DNA from: Enterococcus raffinosus
Lineage (GTDB): Bacteria > Bacillota > Bacilli > Lactobacillales > Enterococcaceae
Length of the DNA: 55,949 bases
Assembly: GCF_001886185.1 (NCBI RefSeq)
Contig: NZ_JXLA01000029.1
Span: 1-55,949 of the forward strand
Reading direction: 5' to 3'
The notes below the pieces were generated by a model. That model saw only the letters and a program-made list of their open reading frames with translations, had not been told where the DNA came from and did no database searches. Positions 41,719-51,366 of this stretch are shown here, in pieces; positions within the stretch are counted from its first letter, which is position 1; each line of letters opens with the position of its first letter. Both the position numbers and the translations under genes were made by a program.

Positions 41719-42983
41719 ACATTCCCTCCAATTGAATCAATCAATTCTTTATATTCCTTAAATGAACGGCGATATAATTTCGACTCGTCCAAATGACCGG
41801 ACATTTCTGATAAAACTTCTGCTAAAAATTCAGGAAACGTTTCTAGCACAAATGCTGGATCAATCATTTTGAAATCATCTCCATGAATCGTTCCTTCAAA
41901 TCCTCCGTAGCTGATTTGGATACAAGGCATCATAAATGCCAAATCACCAATATCACCCGCTGCTGCGATTCCTCCACGGTCATCAATGATATCTGGAATC
42001 TTATCAAACTTCGCAAATGCTCGCTCCACAAAACTATTCAGATATCGATCCTGGACAAACGGCAGATAGCCCATCTCTGTTTCGATGGTTACTTCTCCTT
42101 CTAGCGCATAAGCACTTCCTTGAGCCGCGCGATCTAATTTGCGAGCAACCTCTGGCAGATATTCCAATGTTTTGCAGCGTAAATCCGTTCCAACCGTAAT
42201 ATGATTTGGAATCACATTTGTGGACATGTCACTGCCCATTACGATTGGATTAACACGGATGGATTCTGTATCTTTAAATTGCTGACGACTCAATCCAATT
42301 GCGGTATTGAACAAGGTCGACATGCTATACGCATTGATTCCTGAAAACGGATCAAAACCCGCATGAACTGCCTTGCCCGAAAAATGATATCTCTTATACA
42401 AGAAGCCCGCCAGATCACAATTGACTTCAATAGTAGGACGTTCGAATACTTCCCCAATCGCATGAACACAAACACCAAAGTCCACATCATCAAAGATCCC
42501 TAAGGACATCGCTTCTGGTTTCCCACCTAAAAATTGAATTTTTCCAGCCGCGCGTAGTTCTTTTCGATAATCAAGATCTAAATATTCCTCCGCAGGAACA
42601 AAAATAAAGCACAAATTAAAATCAAGTTCTTTATAGTTCTGGGTCTTTACATAATGATCATACAAGGATAAAGCAATCGCGACTTGGGTAAAGTGCCCAC
42701 AGTTATGAGCAGCTCCCGTTTCTGGATCCGCTTGAAAATGTGTCGGCGCATAAACAGCATCCAGCTCTGCGATGAAGGCCATCGTCTTCTTCTTATCTGT
42801 AGATAAAAAAGTTTTGATTCCAGTTTCAGAAAATTTAGAAAATTCAATCTGTGGATTGATCCGTTTCAATTCATTAATGACCTTCTCCGAGGTGCGATAT
42901 TCCTTGTAGCCTAATTCTGGATGTAAAAATAAATCGTCAGTGAACCCCTTCAACTCTTGATAATAATCAGCAAACGTCGTCAT
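41715..42983 (-). CDS. M20 family amidohydrolase (AbgB-like)
   Basis: Zinc amidohydrolase of 422 residues, M20 clan, cytoplasmic. HPELGYKE near residue 21 marks the amidohydrolase (M20D) branch. Probable metal or catalytic residues are Asp74 (ELDAV), Cys95 and His97 (NCGH), Glu132-Glu133 (PAEE), His174 (CVHAIG) and a late His in GTIHGDDF. A dimerisation domain sits in the middle (about 185-300). Relatives cleave N-acyl or folate-fragment amides (AbgB, aminoacylases). Coupling to two membrane genes suggests uptake of an amide-linked compound followed by hydrolysis. The substrate cannot be named. Confidence 0.85.
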   Translation of the reverse strand: MTTFADYYQELKGFTDDLFLHPELGYKEYRTSEKVINELKRINPQIEFSKFSETGIKTFLSTDKKKTMAFIAELDAVYAPTHFQADPETGAAHNCGHFTQVAIALSLYDHYVKTQNYKELDFNLCFIFVPAEEYLDLDYRKELRAAGKIQFLGGKPEAMSLGIFDDVDFGVCVHAIGEVFERPTIEVNCDLAGFLYKRYHFSGKAVHAGFDPFSGINAYSMSTLFNTAIGLSRQQFKDTESIRVNPIVMGSDMSTNVIPNHITVGTDLRCKTLEYLPEVARKLDRAAQGSAYALEGEVTIETEMGYLPFVQDRYLNSFVERAFAKFDKIPDIIDDRGGIAAAGDIGDLAFMMPCIQISYGGFEGTIHGDDFKMIDPAFVLETFPEFLAEVLSEMSGHLDESKLYRRSFKEYKELIDSIGGNV

Positions 42984-43395
42984 TTAACTCCCCCTTATTT
43001 TGAAAAAAAGAATCGATAGATGAAAAGAAATTTCATATTTAAAAGCATTCAAATCCTCTATTTTTCTTAATTTACCCGAAAAAAATCGTGCAAAATTCTG
43101 TATTCCTCATTTTATATGTGAAATTGAATTTCCCGACTTTTTCTATAATATCGTTTTAACAAGAAAGAATCAAGCGGTTTTTGTTTAAAACACGAACTAT
43201 TTTCGCACATAACACAAAAAATGTTTCTAAATAATGTTTTCTCTTTTTAATTTAAGGATACATGACAAAGAATAGTCTTTCACTTTTTTCTCTATGTTTG
43301 TTCATAATTAATAAAAGCCGAAACGTTTATTATAATTTTTGAAATAAAATTTCGTCACTAAGTAAAGACTATTTTCTAACTCTATTATTTTTTCA
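42984..43395. other. AT-rich intergenic region upstream of the M20 cassette
   Basis: About 410 bp without a gene, containing the cassette promoter at 43145-43173. It also holds a 13-bp palindrome GAAATT-G-AATTTC (43120-43132) at the expected transcription start, and an inverted repeat AATAGTCTTT / AAAGACTATT (43271-43280 and 43364-43373) far apart. The leader would be about 155 nt. No RNA fold was recognised by eye. Confidence 0.5.
43145..43173 (-). promoter_or_regulatory. Promoter of the M20/membrane cassette
   Basis: Minus strand TTGATT (43173-43168), 17 bp, TATTAT (43150-43145). The palindrome at 43120-43132 lies at about +5 to +17, a good place for a repressor. Confidence 0.55.
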
Positions 43396-43433
43396 CAAAA
43401 AAATCCCAACACAAATTTTTATTTTGTGCTGGG
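43396..43433 (-). terminator. Terminator of the mannitol operon
   Basis: Minus strand CCCAGCACAAAAT, loop AAAA, ATTTGTGTTGGG (43433-43405) followed by an A then seven T. Confidence 0.85.
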
Positions 43434-43443
43434 AAATAGATTT

Positions 43444-44583
43444 TTATTTTTGATATTTTGCGGCGATTTCCGCAATCAACTCATCATCCTGCAAATCTGT
43501 CACTTGCTGGATCACTTCCGCAACAGATTTCTCTTTTAGATAGCCTTGCAGTTCAACACTTTGTTCATCGTTGGGATCATCATAATTTAGGATCATCACT
43601 ACAACATCCACCAAATTGGTGTAAGCCAACCCCCGTTCCTTTAATTCGCGAATTGGACGAATAAAGCGTTCATCAAAGCCTAACTTGCGAATAGGTGTCC
43701 GTGCGACACGACTAATGCTATCAGAAATATACTTGTTTTCAAAACGACTAACGATTTTATCTATATAAGCTGAGTGCTTTTCTTGATCGAATTGCCACTT
43801 ATCAATCAATAGACTCCCCGTTTCTCCAAGAACCGCACGGAGCTTGTCTAGTACCCGTTGATCCGCAATCGCTTCATCAATCGTTTTGTAGCCCTCATAG
43901 GCACCTGTATAAGCAACTGTCGCGTGGCCTGTATTAACAGAAAACAATTTCCGTTCAATATACGGTTCTAAATCTTCTACATATTCCACACCTTCAAGAC
44001 GCAACTCTTTGTTTTTACTTTGTGTAGCATCAATCACCCATTCGCTAAATGGTTCAACAGATACAAACAAAGGATCTTCATGATGTTGGATCGGCACAAT
44101 GCGATCAACTGCTGCATTAGGAAAACCGATGTATGTTTCTACATATTCCTTGTCTTCATCAGATAAAAAAGCTTGGACTTTTTCCAATAAGAATTGACTG
44201 CCGCCAATCATATTTTCGCATGCCACCACATCTAATGGAGCCTTATTTCCTTCGCTGCGTCGTTTTTGAATTCCTTTTGCGATTAATTCCGCAATAAAAG
44301 GTAAGATATTAGGGCCAATCGCCGTTGTCACAATGTCCGCTTTACTTACTGAATCAATCACGGCTTCTGGGTTCGTTTGATTGTTTAGCCCATCCACATT
44401 TGAAACGTGGATTTCTTTTTGACTTTCATCCGCTAATTGGATCGTATATTCATTTCTTTCATTCAAAGCATTGATGATTGTTTCATTAATATCAACAAAA
44501 TCAATGGAAAACCCATTTTTTGCCAATATTTCTCCAATAAATCCACGACCAATATTTCCTGCGCCAAAATGTGTTGCTTGCAT
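43444..44583 (-). CDS. mtlD: Mannitol-1-phosphate 5-dehydrogenase MtlD
   Basis: NAD-dependent oxidation of mannitol-1-phosphate to fructose-6-phosphate. 379 residues. N-terminal Rossmann motif [14 protein letters not shown]; catalytic Lys region near [17 protein letters not shown]-terminal helical domain. It begins one base after the mtlF stop. Last gene of mtlA-mtlR-mtlF-mtlD. Confidence 0.97.
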   Translation of the reverse strand: MQATHFGAGNIGRGFIGEILAKNGFSIDFVDINETIINALNERNEYTIQLADESQKEIHVSNVDGLNNQTNPEAVIDSVSKADIVTTAIGPNILPFIAELIAKGIQKRRSEGNKAPLDVVACENMIGGSQFLLEKVQAFLSDEDKEYVETYIGFPNAAVDRIVPIQHHEDPLFVSVEPFSEWVIDATQSKNKELRLEGVEYVEDLEPYIERKLFSVNTGHATVAYTGAYEGYKTIDEAIADQRVLDKLRAVLGETGSLLIDKWQFDQEKHSAYIDKIVSRFENKYISDSISRVARTPIRKLGFDERFIRPIRELKERGLAYTNLVDVVVMILNYDDPNDEQSVELQGYLKEKSVAEVIQQVTDLQDDELIAEIAAKYQK

Positions 44584-44584
44584 C

Positions 44585-45022
44585 CTATTCTACCTCCTGA
44601 AGATAGCTGATAACTTCTTCTTTTGTTTTTGCATCTGCTAATTTCACGACATTTTCTACATCTGAACAGAAAATCGCGATCTTCTGTAAGATATCCAAAT
44701 GTTCATTTTCAATCCCAGCGATGCCAAACAGGACCATCGCTACATCTTCCGTATCATCTTTTCCAAAATGTACACCTGTGGGAACCTGAATGACTGAAAT
44801 ACCGCTCTTTTTAACGAAGCGCTTCGCTTCATCGGTTCCATGAGGAATCGCGATAAAGTTTCCCATATAGACAGAAACCAATTCATTTCTTTCAATCATC
44901 GCATCCACATAGCCTTCTTCTACACAACCTGCATCGACCAGAAGCTGCCCGCTGGCGCGAATTGCCTCTTCCCTGTTTGCATATTCTTGATCTAATAAAA
45001 TCATTTCTGGCTGTAATTCCAT
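44585..45022 (-). CDS. mtlF: Mannitol PTS EIIA component MtlF
   Basis: Cytoplasmic phosphocarrier of 145 residues passing phosphate from HPr to the MtlA IIB domain. Active-site His61 lies in [14 protein letters not shown]. The frame opens at 45076 inside mtlR, but the ATG at 45022 after GGAGGG gives the family length. Follows mtlR by 28 bp. Confidence 0.96.
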   Translation of the reverse strand: MELQPEMILLDQEYANREEAIRASGQLLVDAGCVEEGYVDAMIERNELVSVYMGNFIAIPHGTDEAKRFVKKSGISVIQVPTGVHFGKDDTEDVAMVLFGIAGIENEHLDILQKIAIFCSDVENVVKLADAKTKEEVISYLQEVE

Positions 45023-45050
45023 TTTCAATTCCCTCCGATTTTTAGTATCG

Positions 45051-47102
45051 TTAGTTTTCCCGAATCTCTTTAACAAACAAAGAGCTTAACAATTGATAAA
45101 TAATCTCTTTGTTGCCAAATTTGTAGATTTCAGTATTCAGATCACTTTCGATCACTGAGCTGCTGATTTTTCCTAATAAGCTTTGGTGGCTTTCCGGCAT
45201 TGGATCAGGTGCTAATAACAGCAAGACCCGTGTTAGTTCAATACTCTTTTTGTCCATTCCTTGAATCAAGAATTTCTGATCCAAGTCATAGATTGTAAAC
45301 AACGGTTCCTTGACATGAGCATCCGCACAATGGAACAACGCAAAGTTCGTATTTGGAACACCAATTGGTGCCACTAAATAGCGCTTAATTACTTTATCCG
45401 TAACTATCTGAGCATCTGAAACGATCGTGCCTTGCAGCTGCTGGATGATTTCCTCCAACGTAAGTTCAATCGTTTCCTGTGCATGGATTGGCTTCACATC
45501 AAAATTCTGCAACAGATTATTGGCGATTCGCATCGTTTCATAAATCTCATCAAAGGCTTCACTTGGCTCTTGTTCCGGTTCATCAATTATTTCACTGACC
45601 TTGTCAGGATGCAGTGTTTGAATATATTCCTTGATTTCTTTAATCTCATCATCTAATAAAAGAGGTGAAATCACCTTGTAGGGCAAATTAAAGCCCGGTA
45701 AAAATACCGTTGCCAGAATCAAATCATAACTTTTATAGTCTAATTGATTCATTTCAGAAATCTTTGCAACCTGTACTTTCTCAATTTCATTCAGATACTT
45801 ATGGATGCGACTCTCTAAAATACGTGCCGTACCAATACCGCTAGAACATAGGACTAATGCGGATAAAGCCCGCCCGTTTGGATGCCGTTCCAAAGATGTC
45901 GCAAAATGAATCACCACATACCCCAGCTCATCCGCAGTAAATTGATGATCCGGAAAAACAACCGCCAATTCTTTGATGATCGCTGTCGTCAACGCTTGGT
46001 ACTTGTCGCGAATTTTCTGTAGTAACGGGTTATTCGCTCCTTGAATAACCGTTAGATTCCGCTTCAAAGCCGCAGACATATGAGCAGATAGATCATTAAA
46101 AAGCTGCTCATCCTTGCGAAAATCAATCTCAGTTGCTTCAGAAACTAAACGAATCAATTCTTTAATCTTGTAGGAAAGCTCGACGTCAAAACTATCGATA
46201 AAAATATTTTGCGGCTTCTTATAATTCACACCCTCCAGTTGGAAAGCAAAGAAGCGAACCTCCTGGGGCGGAATCGATTTTTTGATCGTTGTGGCGACTT
46301 TAATCATGATCTGACTCGCAATCTGCATGCTTTCTGGTTTGGCTTTATTCTCCTGCTCGACTTCGACAAATCGATCTTGACCCATTCGATCAATAGAGAG
46401 TGCTAACAAAATCAAGACCCGCTGCAATTGATTGTCCGTCACCTGTTCAAAAGCTTGTTGAGAGACCTGCTCGAAGATGGTTCGTGATAGTAGCAAGCTC
46501 GACTGACTTAGTAAATTCAAGAAAAAATTGTCCGTCGTCTTTTTTTCTTCATCTAAAGAATCAATGAAGTGGAAAAAATCAAACTCGCTAACACCGTTAT
46601 AAATCAAATTGCTCAATAACTGGCGACGCTGTTTTTCCCGCCCAACGATCCGAATTCCTCGCCCCTTTAACCGTTGCAGCTCTAACCGATAATCGGTCAA
46701 ACTCGTTTCGATTGCTGCTAAATCAGAAGTAATCGTGGCCGGACTTACTTTAAAATCAATCGCCAGCCCTTCAATCGTGGTTTCTTCCTCCATCAATAGC
46801 AACGAACAAACAATCGCACTCTGACGTTGCACATTATCGGTAAACAGTTCCGCCTGTTTCTCTTCCAATTGCTGTTGCAAGCGCTCCAGATTTACTGTCT
46901 CCCCAACGATACGATAGCCTTCGCCTCGTGGCTTGATGATCTGAATGTCCTGTGATTTGATGGTTTTCTCAATGCTTGAGATCTCACGGTAAACCGTTCG
47001 CTTGCTGACCTGTAAAATGTCTTGCAATTCCTCCGGTGTAATGCCGTTAGGATAATCTAATAAAAGGGAAAGTATCTTTTTTTCGCGAATCGAAAAATAC
47101 AC
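45051..47102 (-). CDS. mtlR: Mannitol operon activator MtlR
   Basis: PTS-controlled BglG-type transcription activator of 683 residues. Order: two N-terminal helix-turn-helix regions (about 1-150), PRD1 (about 190-290), PRD2 (about 300-400), an EIIB-Gat-like domain with [11 protein letters not shown] containing the phosphorylatable Cys, and a C-terminal EIIA-Mtl-like domain (about 535-683). Phosphorylation by HPr activates and by EIIB/EIIA restrains it. The start is GTG at 47102, seven nt after GGAGG. It sits inside its own operon between mtlA and mtlF, as in Bacillaceae and some enterococci. Confidence 0.94.
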   Translation of the reverse strand: MYFSIREKKILSLLLDYPNGITPEELQDILQVSKRTVYREISSIEKTIKSQDIQIIKPRGEGYRIVGETVNLERLQQQLEEKQAELFTDNVQRQSAIVCSLLLMEEETTIEGLAIDFKVSPATITSDLAAIETSLTDYRLELQRLKGRGIRIVGREKQRRQLLSNLIYNGVSEFDFFHFIDSLDEEKKTTDNFFLNLLSQSSLLLSRTIFEQVSQQAFEQVTDNQLQRVLILLALSIDRMGQDRFVEVEQENKAKPESMQIASQIMIKVATTIKKSIPPQEVRFFAFQLEGVNYKKPQNIFIDSFDVELSYKIKELIRLVSEATEIDFRKDEQLFNDLSAHMSAALKRNLTVIQGANNPLLQKIRDKYQALTTAIIKELAVVFPDHQFTADELGYVVIHFATSLERHPNGRALSALVLCSSGIGTARILESRIHKYLNEIEKVQVAKISEMNQLDYKSYDLILATVFLPGFNLPYKVISPLLLDDEIKEIKEYIQTLHPDKVSEIIDEPEQEPSEAFDEIYETMRIANNLLQNFDVKPIHAQETIELTLEEIIQQLQGTIVSDAQIVTDKVIKRYLVAPIGVPNTNFALFHCADAHVKEPLFTIYDLDQKFLIQGMDKKSIELTRVLLLLAPDPMPESHQSLLGKISSSVIESDLNTEIYKFGNKEIIYQLLSSLFVKEIREN

Positions 47103-47132
47103 AATATCTCCTCCAATAATTTCAAAAGGGTA

Positions 47133-47158
47133 AAAGCAGTGAGAATCCCCACTGCTTT
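47133..47158 (-). terminator. Hairpin between mtlA and mtlR (attenuating)
   Basis: Perfect 9-bp stem AAAGCAGTG / CACTGCTTT with an 8-nt loop. On the minus strand the tail is TACCCTTTT, a weak T run, so it likely reduces rather than stops transcription into mtlR-F-D. Confidence 0.55.
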
Positions 47159-47189
47159 AAGAGTAATACGATTCTAGATAAAAGACTAC

Positions 47190-48956
47190 TTATTTCCTTA
47201 AGTTTTGAATGACTTTATCGTATTTTTCCGAAGCGACCAAATCTGACAACGGTACATGAGTAGCGCTTGGCGCTTGTTGCTCAGCTTTGATTGTTTCATC
47301 ATTATTAGTAATGATGAAAGCGTTTGTTTCATCTTTTAGTGAGCTTATCGGTTCAACTGTTACCGGATACGCTAATTGATTGTCCTTCAATAATTTTTTC
47401 AGGATCGTCGCTCCCATATTTGCTGAGCCCTTCACTTGATCATAACCAAAGATAATGTGATCGACTTTCGAGTAGTCTGCTAATCCTTCTACCACATCAT
47501 CTGTCAGCGGCTTTTTTTCATTGTCACCTGCAGTTGGTTCAGTAGACAGGCGTTCAACGATTTCATCGTAACGCGGAGAGTTCATGAAGTTTTCCACTTG
47601 AACAAAGGTTGCACTTGGTGCCTTTTGTGAAGCCCGTTCATGCAATTCTTCTTGAGTGACAATCAAAGCATTTGGATCGTCTGTTAAGTTATTAATTGCT
47701 GAGTTTGAAACTGGCAATCCCAAACCCGCTTTCTTCACTTTATCGCGCAATACCGAAGCCCCCATCGCGCTTGAGCCCATCCCCGCATCACAAGCAAAGA
47801 TGATCTTGTTGATGTTACCAAACATTTCTTGGTTGTCAGCTTTCACTGCGGTTTGACCTTTTGATTGTGCTTTTGCATCTGCAACTGCTGCTTGAGTTGC
47901 TGCCAAATCATCTTCTTCGTTGTGATCCGACTTGATAATAATCATAGCGACTAAGAATGAAACAGCACACCCTACAACGATCCCAGCTAGGTTAGCAAAA
48001 ATCGCATCTGGCGGTGTCATAGCCATTACAGCAATGATTGATCCTGGAGAAGCAGCAGCACGCAGCCCTGCACCTAACAATTGGAAAGTAAAGGTTCCGG
48101 CAACCCCACCAGCCATAACAGCTAGGAATAAAAGGGGTTTCATCATGACATATGGGAAGTAGATTTCGTGAATCCCACCTAAGAACTGAATAATGATTGC
48201 TCCTGGAGCAGAAGATTTCGCTGCACCTTTACCAAATAATGTAAAGGCTAATAAGATCCCTAAACCTGGTCCAGGGTTAGCTTCTAATAAGAATAGAACA
48301 GATTTTCCAGCTTCTGCTGCCTGCTCGATCCCAAGTGGCGTTAAAATACCATGGTTGATTGCATTGTTCAGGAATAAAATCTTCGCTGGTTCAATAAAGA
48401 TGTTTGCTAGTGGTAACAAATGCATATTAATAATTGATTCAACACCGGCTGCCATCAAATTGGTTAACGAGCCAACGACTGGCCCAATCGCATAATACCC
48501 AATAATTGCTAAAGCAAATCCAATCAAACCAGAAGAAAAGTTATTCACTAACATTTCAAATCCAGCTTTGATCTTTTCTTGGAAAGCGTCATCAAATTTC
48601 TTGATGCACCAGCCGCCTAGAGGGCCCATCATCATTGCACCGATAAACATTGGCACATCTGATCCTACGATAACCCCCATCGCTGCGATCGCCCCTACTA
48701 CCGCACCACGTTGTCCATGTACCATGCTGCCGCCTGTATAAGCGATTAATAATGGCAATAAGAATTTCAGCATTGGATCAACTAGTGACGCTAGCTGCTC
48801 ATTTGGAATATATCCATCTGGAATAAATAAGGCAGTGATAACACCCCAGGCAATAAAGCCGCCAATATTGGGCATGACCATTCCCGACAAGTGACTTCCG
48901 AGACGCTGGACTTTTGCTTTAAGTCCACCCTTTTGTCCAGTAGCTTGCATTTCCAT
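47190..48956 (-). CDS. mtlA: Mannitol PTS EIICB with extra degenerate IIB domain
   Basis: Mannitol permease of 588 residues. The IIC membrane domain covers about 20-345 and includes the substrate motif GGIHEIYFPYV. A linker leads to a IIB domain with phospho-Cys389 (IIFACDAGMGSSAMG). A second IIB-like domain follows (about 495-588): IIFGYDQVKGSANMG aligns with the first but has Tyr505 in place of the Cys. The end segments are also parallel (APSATFVQVENF and APSATHVPLSDL). Firmicute MtlA of this length are known; the extra domain cannot be phosphorylated at that site. Ribosome site GGAGG upstream; cre and promoter precede it. Confidence 0.95.
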   Translation of the reverse strand: MEMQATGQKGGLKAKVQRLGSHLSGMVMPNIGGFIAWGVITALFIPDGYIPNEQLASLVDPMLKFLLPLLIAYTGGSMVHGQRGAVVGAIAAMGVIVGSDVPMFIGAMMMGPLGGWCIKKFDDAFQEKIKAGFEMLVNNFSSGLIGFALAIIGYYAIGPVVGSLTNLMAAGVESIINMHLLPLANIFIEPAKILFLNNAINHGILTPLGIEQAAEAGKSVLFLLEANPGPGLGILLAFTLFGKGAAKSSAPGAIIIQFLGGIHEIYFPYVMMKPLLFLAVMAGGVAGTFTFQLLGAGLRAAASPGSIIAVMAMTPPDAIFANLAGIVVGCAVSFLVAMIIIKSDHNEEDDLAATQAAVADAKAQSKGQTAVKADNQEMFGNINKIIFACDAGMGSSAMGASVLRDKVKKAGLGLPVSNSAINNLTDDPNALIVTQEELHERASQKAPSATFVQVENFMNSPRYDEIVERLSTEPTAGDNEKKPLTDDVVEGLADYSKVDHIIFGYDQVKGSANMGATILKKLLKDNQLAYPVTVEPISSLKDETNAFIITNNDETIKAEQQAPSATHVPLSDLVASEKYDKVIQNLRK

Positions 48957-48987
48957 TTTCTTTTCCTCCTTAAGAAATAAGATAAAA

Positions 48988-49001
48988 TGATTTCGTTTAC
49001 A
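48988..49001. promoter_or_regulatory. Catabolite-responsive element (cre) of the mtl operon
   Basis: Minus strand TGTAAACGAAATCA fits the cre consensus TGWNANCGNTNNCA with one mismatch. It lies 6 bp below the -10, so CcpA would block transcription when glucose is present. Confidence 0.7.
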
Positions 49002-49006
49002 TATTT

Positions 49007-49035
49007 ATCATATCCTCTGAGGTATCCGCTTTCAA
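49007..49035 (-). promoter_or_regulatory. Promoter of the mannitol operon
   Basis: Minus strand TTGAAA (49035-49030), 17 bp, TATGAT (49012-49007), 51 bp before mtlA. An MtlR site is expected upstream but not recognised. Confidence 0.65.
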
Positions 49036-49078
49036 TCAAATCTAGATAGAGCTTTGGCACAGAAGTTTGTGACAAAAT

Positions 49079-49110
49079 TAAAAAGCCGTCTATCACAGAG
49101 ATAAACGACT
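49079..49110 (-). terminator. Terminator after manO
   Basis: Minus strand AAGTCGTTTATC, loop TCT, GTGATAGACGGCTT (49110-49082), then a short T run. It insulates manO from the mtl promoter. Confidence 0.7.
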
Positions 49111-49115
49111 TTTAC

Positions 49116-49487
49116 TTATTTATGAAGTTTATTTCGAACACCACGTTTAATGACATCAAAAAAGCCAAGTGATCGAACCATGTGGTCAGGATCCACATAT
49201 TCACGAATTGCTCGTAAAACCTTTTTTGGTTCTTTTGAAGCAAAAGAATATGTCCCATTCTTTTTCGTTTGGATTGCGTAACGAGGAATCCATTTCCCTT
49301 TAAAAACGACAGAAGCAATAACGTAGTCTACCTCTTCCCAAGGGATTTGAACAAATTTTCTGGCATCACGATTGTTGAAAAATTCAAATCCTTTGTCACC
49401 AATCATAATTTTTCCATAATCAGCCACACCTAAGTACGAGGTAGCATCGATTGTCAAATCGATCTTCGTATTGATTGATTGAACCAT
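49116..49487 (-). CDS. manO: ManO, DUF956 family protein
   Basis: Cytoplasmic protein of 123 residues, DUF956. It is found almost always behind mannose PTS genes in lactic acid bacteria. The hallmarks are GVADYGKIMIGDKGFEFFN, VQIPWEEVDYV and GKWIPRYAI. It probably acts as a regulator of the mannose PTS, but the mechanism is unproven. A strong terminator follows mptD and manO has its own promoter, so it can be expressed apart from the sigma-54 operon. Confidence 0.92.
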   Translation of the reverse strand: MVQSINTKIDLTIDATSYLGVADYGKIMIGDKGFEFFNNRDARKFVQIPWEEVDYVIASVVFKGKWIPRYAIQTKKNGTYSFASKEPKKVLRAIREYVDPDHMVRSLGFFDVIKRGVRNKLHK

Positions 49488-49525
49488 TAGACCTACTCCA
49501 TTTCCATATATGTATCTATTAAATC

Positions 49526-49554
49526 ATTATACGTATTTTACTCTTATTAAGCAA
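49526..49554 (-). promoter_or_regulatory. Promoter of manO
   Basis: Minus strand TTGCTT (49554-49549), 17 bp, TATAAT (49531-49526), about 38 bp before the gene. The -35 touches the T run of the mpt terminator. Confidence 0.65.
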
Positions 49555-49579
49555 AAAATGCTCGGGCAAGCCCGAGCAT
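49553..49579 (-). terminator. Terminator of the mpt operon
   Basis: Perfect 10-bp stem ATGCTCGGGC / GCCCGAGCAT with loop of two bases as written (TT on the minus strand), followed by six T. 17 bp after mptD. Confidence 0.9.
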
Positions 49580-49596
49580 TTCAATGATTGACTTTC

Positions 49597-50508
49597 TTAC
49601 ATAATACCTAATACGTGTAAGCCAACACCTACTACGAACAAACCAAGAATGATAACGATTGGAGAAACTTTTTTCTTCAATAACCACATGCAAAGTAATG
49701 TCAATAGTAATGCAGCAAGACCAGGAATCAATGAATCTAAGTTATCTTGTAAAGTAGTTACTTTTGAACTATCTAGTGCAAGACCTGAAGCTTGTTGAGA
49801 TAAAGCTTCTTTAATTCCTTGAGCACCAGCAGGCAATTTGTCCCACTCAATGTAAGCACCTTTATCTAACTTAACAGTAGATACAACCGGAGTGAACTTC
49901 ACATTTACCCAACGCTGTACCAGTGCTCCTAAAACGAACATCCCTAAAATAGATGCACCTTTAGTAACTTTTTGTAATAATCCACCTGAAAGGTCGTCAG
50001 TGATTTTAGAACCAGCACGGTAGCCGAATTCTTGTGTATACCACATAAATGCCCAACGAATAATATTCCAAGCAAGGAAGAAGATGATTGGTCCTAAGAT
50101 ATTTCCAGCTAGAGCTAGAGAAGCTCCTAAGGCACCTAACATCGGACGTACAGTAAACCAGAATACTGGGTCACCAACACCGGCTAAAGGTCCCATCATA
50201 CCAACCTTAACCCCTTGAATCGCTACGTCATCAACTGGCGCACCATTTGCTCGTTCTTCTTCAAGTGCTAATGTAACCCCGATGATTGGTGATGCGATAT
50301 ATGGGTGAGTATTAAAGAATTCCAAGTGACGTTGCATTGCTGCTGTACGGTCTTCTTTAGTTTTGTATAATTTTTTGATAGCTGGTAACATTGCGAAACA
50401 CCAACCACCATTTTGCATACGTTCGTAGTTCCATGATCCTTGAATGAAGGTAGAACGCCATGCAACGGCTAAACGATCTTTTTTACTTAATTCGATTTTT
50501 TCTGCCAT
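49597..50508 (-). CDS. mptD: Mannose PTS EIID component
   Basis: Membrane EIID subunit of 303 residues of the mannose/glucose PTS. The N-terminal cytoplasmic part starts KKDRLAVAWRSTFIQGSWNYERMQNGGWCFAM, the family signature (shown in two pieces here: WRSTFIQGSWNYERMQ and NGGWCFAM). GDPVFWFTVRPMLGALGASLA and the C-terminal helices follow. With MptC it forms the sugar path. In this family the C/D pair is also the receptor for class IIa bacteriocins. Last structural gene before the terminator. Confidence 0.96.
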   Translation of the reverse strand: MAEKIELSKKDRLAVAWRSTFIQGSWNYERMQNGGWCFAMLPAIKKLYKTKEDRTAAMQRHLEFFNTHPYIASPIIGVTLALEEERANGAPVDDVAIQGVKVGMMGPLAGVGDPVFWFTVRPMLGALGASLALAGNILGPIIFFLAWNIIRWAFMWYTQEFGYRAGSKITDDLSGGLLQKVTKGASILGMFVLGALVQRWVNVKFTPVVSTVKLDKGAYIEWDKLPAGAQGIKEALSQQASGLALDSSKVTTLQDNLDSLIPGLAALLLTLLCMWLLKKKVSPIVIILGLFVVGVGLHVLGIM

Positions 50509-50529
50509 TTTATTTCTCCTCCTTCAAGT

Positions 50530-51333
50530 TTAATAATCATTCAAAATGTCGCCTAGTGGGTCTCCAGTATTGCCTCCGCCACCATTAGATGAACCACCTG
50601 AGCTTTCTTGTAGGTTCAAGTAAATCAAAGCGAATGCAACAGCGATAACACCAAGTGCGATCAATGTCAATTCTGATAGAGCTGCAATGGCAAAACCAAT
50701 TGCGAAGAAAGGCCATACTTCTTTTGTAGCCATCATGTTGATAACCATTGCGTAACCAACGGCAACAACCATACCACCACCGATAGCCATACCATCAGTT
50801 AACCATGCAGGCATAGATTCTAAGAATCCACGTACAGTGTCAGCAGGAATTACTAGTAATGCTGCAGAAGGGATCGCAATACGAACACCTTGCATACATA
50901 CCGCAATGATATGCCACATTTCAACTTTACGCATTTCGCCTTTTTCAGCCGCAGCATCCATAAAGTGAACGATTGGCACAGCCAAAGTACGAACGATCAT
51001 TGTTAAGAACAATCCAGCAACAGCTAGAGGAACAGCAATCGCGATAGCTGAAGAAACACCTTTAACTCCTTGACCACCTAAAACTAAAATAATTGCAGAT
51101 GCAACAGATGCTAATGCAGCATCCGGTGCTACGGCAGCCCCGATGTTTGCCCAACCTAAGGCGATCATTTGAAGCGAACCACCTAAAACGATTCCTGCTT
51201 CTAAATTACCGGTTACTAAACCAATTAATGTACATGCTACTAGCGGTTGGTGGAATTGGAATTCATCCAAGATCCCTTCCATACCAGCTAGAAAGGCAAC
51301 GATTACTACTAATACCATTGAAATACCAGACAT
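50530..51333 (-). CDS. mptC: Mannose PTS EIIC component
   Basis: Membrane EIIC subunit of 267 residues. Helices span most of the protein, with GLVTGNLEAGIVLGGSLQMIALGW and the conserved GAAVAPDAALAS segment. The C terminus ends in a Gly/Ser-rich tail (SSGGSSNGGGGNTG), as seen in enterococcal homologues. It works with EIID. The outer loop between helices is where class IIa bacteriocins bind in related systems. Confidence 0.96.
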   Translation of the reverse strand: MSGISMVLVVIVAFLAGMEGILDEFQFHQPLVACTLIGLVTGNLEAGIVLGGSLQMIALGWANIGAAVAPDAALASVASAIILVLGGQGVKGVSSAIAIAVPLAVAGLFLTMIVRTLAVPIVHFMDAAAEKGEMRKVEMWHIIAVCMQGVRIAIPSAALLVIPADTVRGFLESMPAWLTDGMAIGGGMVVAVGYAMVINMMATKEVWPFFAIGFAIAALSELTLIALGVIAVAFALIYLNLQESSGGSSNGGGGNTGDPLGDILNDY

Positions 51334-51366
51334 TATAAGCCCTCCTATTTAAGTTAATTTTGTTGC

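Noticed and set aside
43313-43332. Possible cre site (CCGAAACGTTTATT) between mtlD and the M20 cassette
   Set aside because: It lacks the leading TG and the closing CA, and no promoter is placed to use it.
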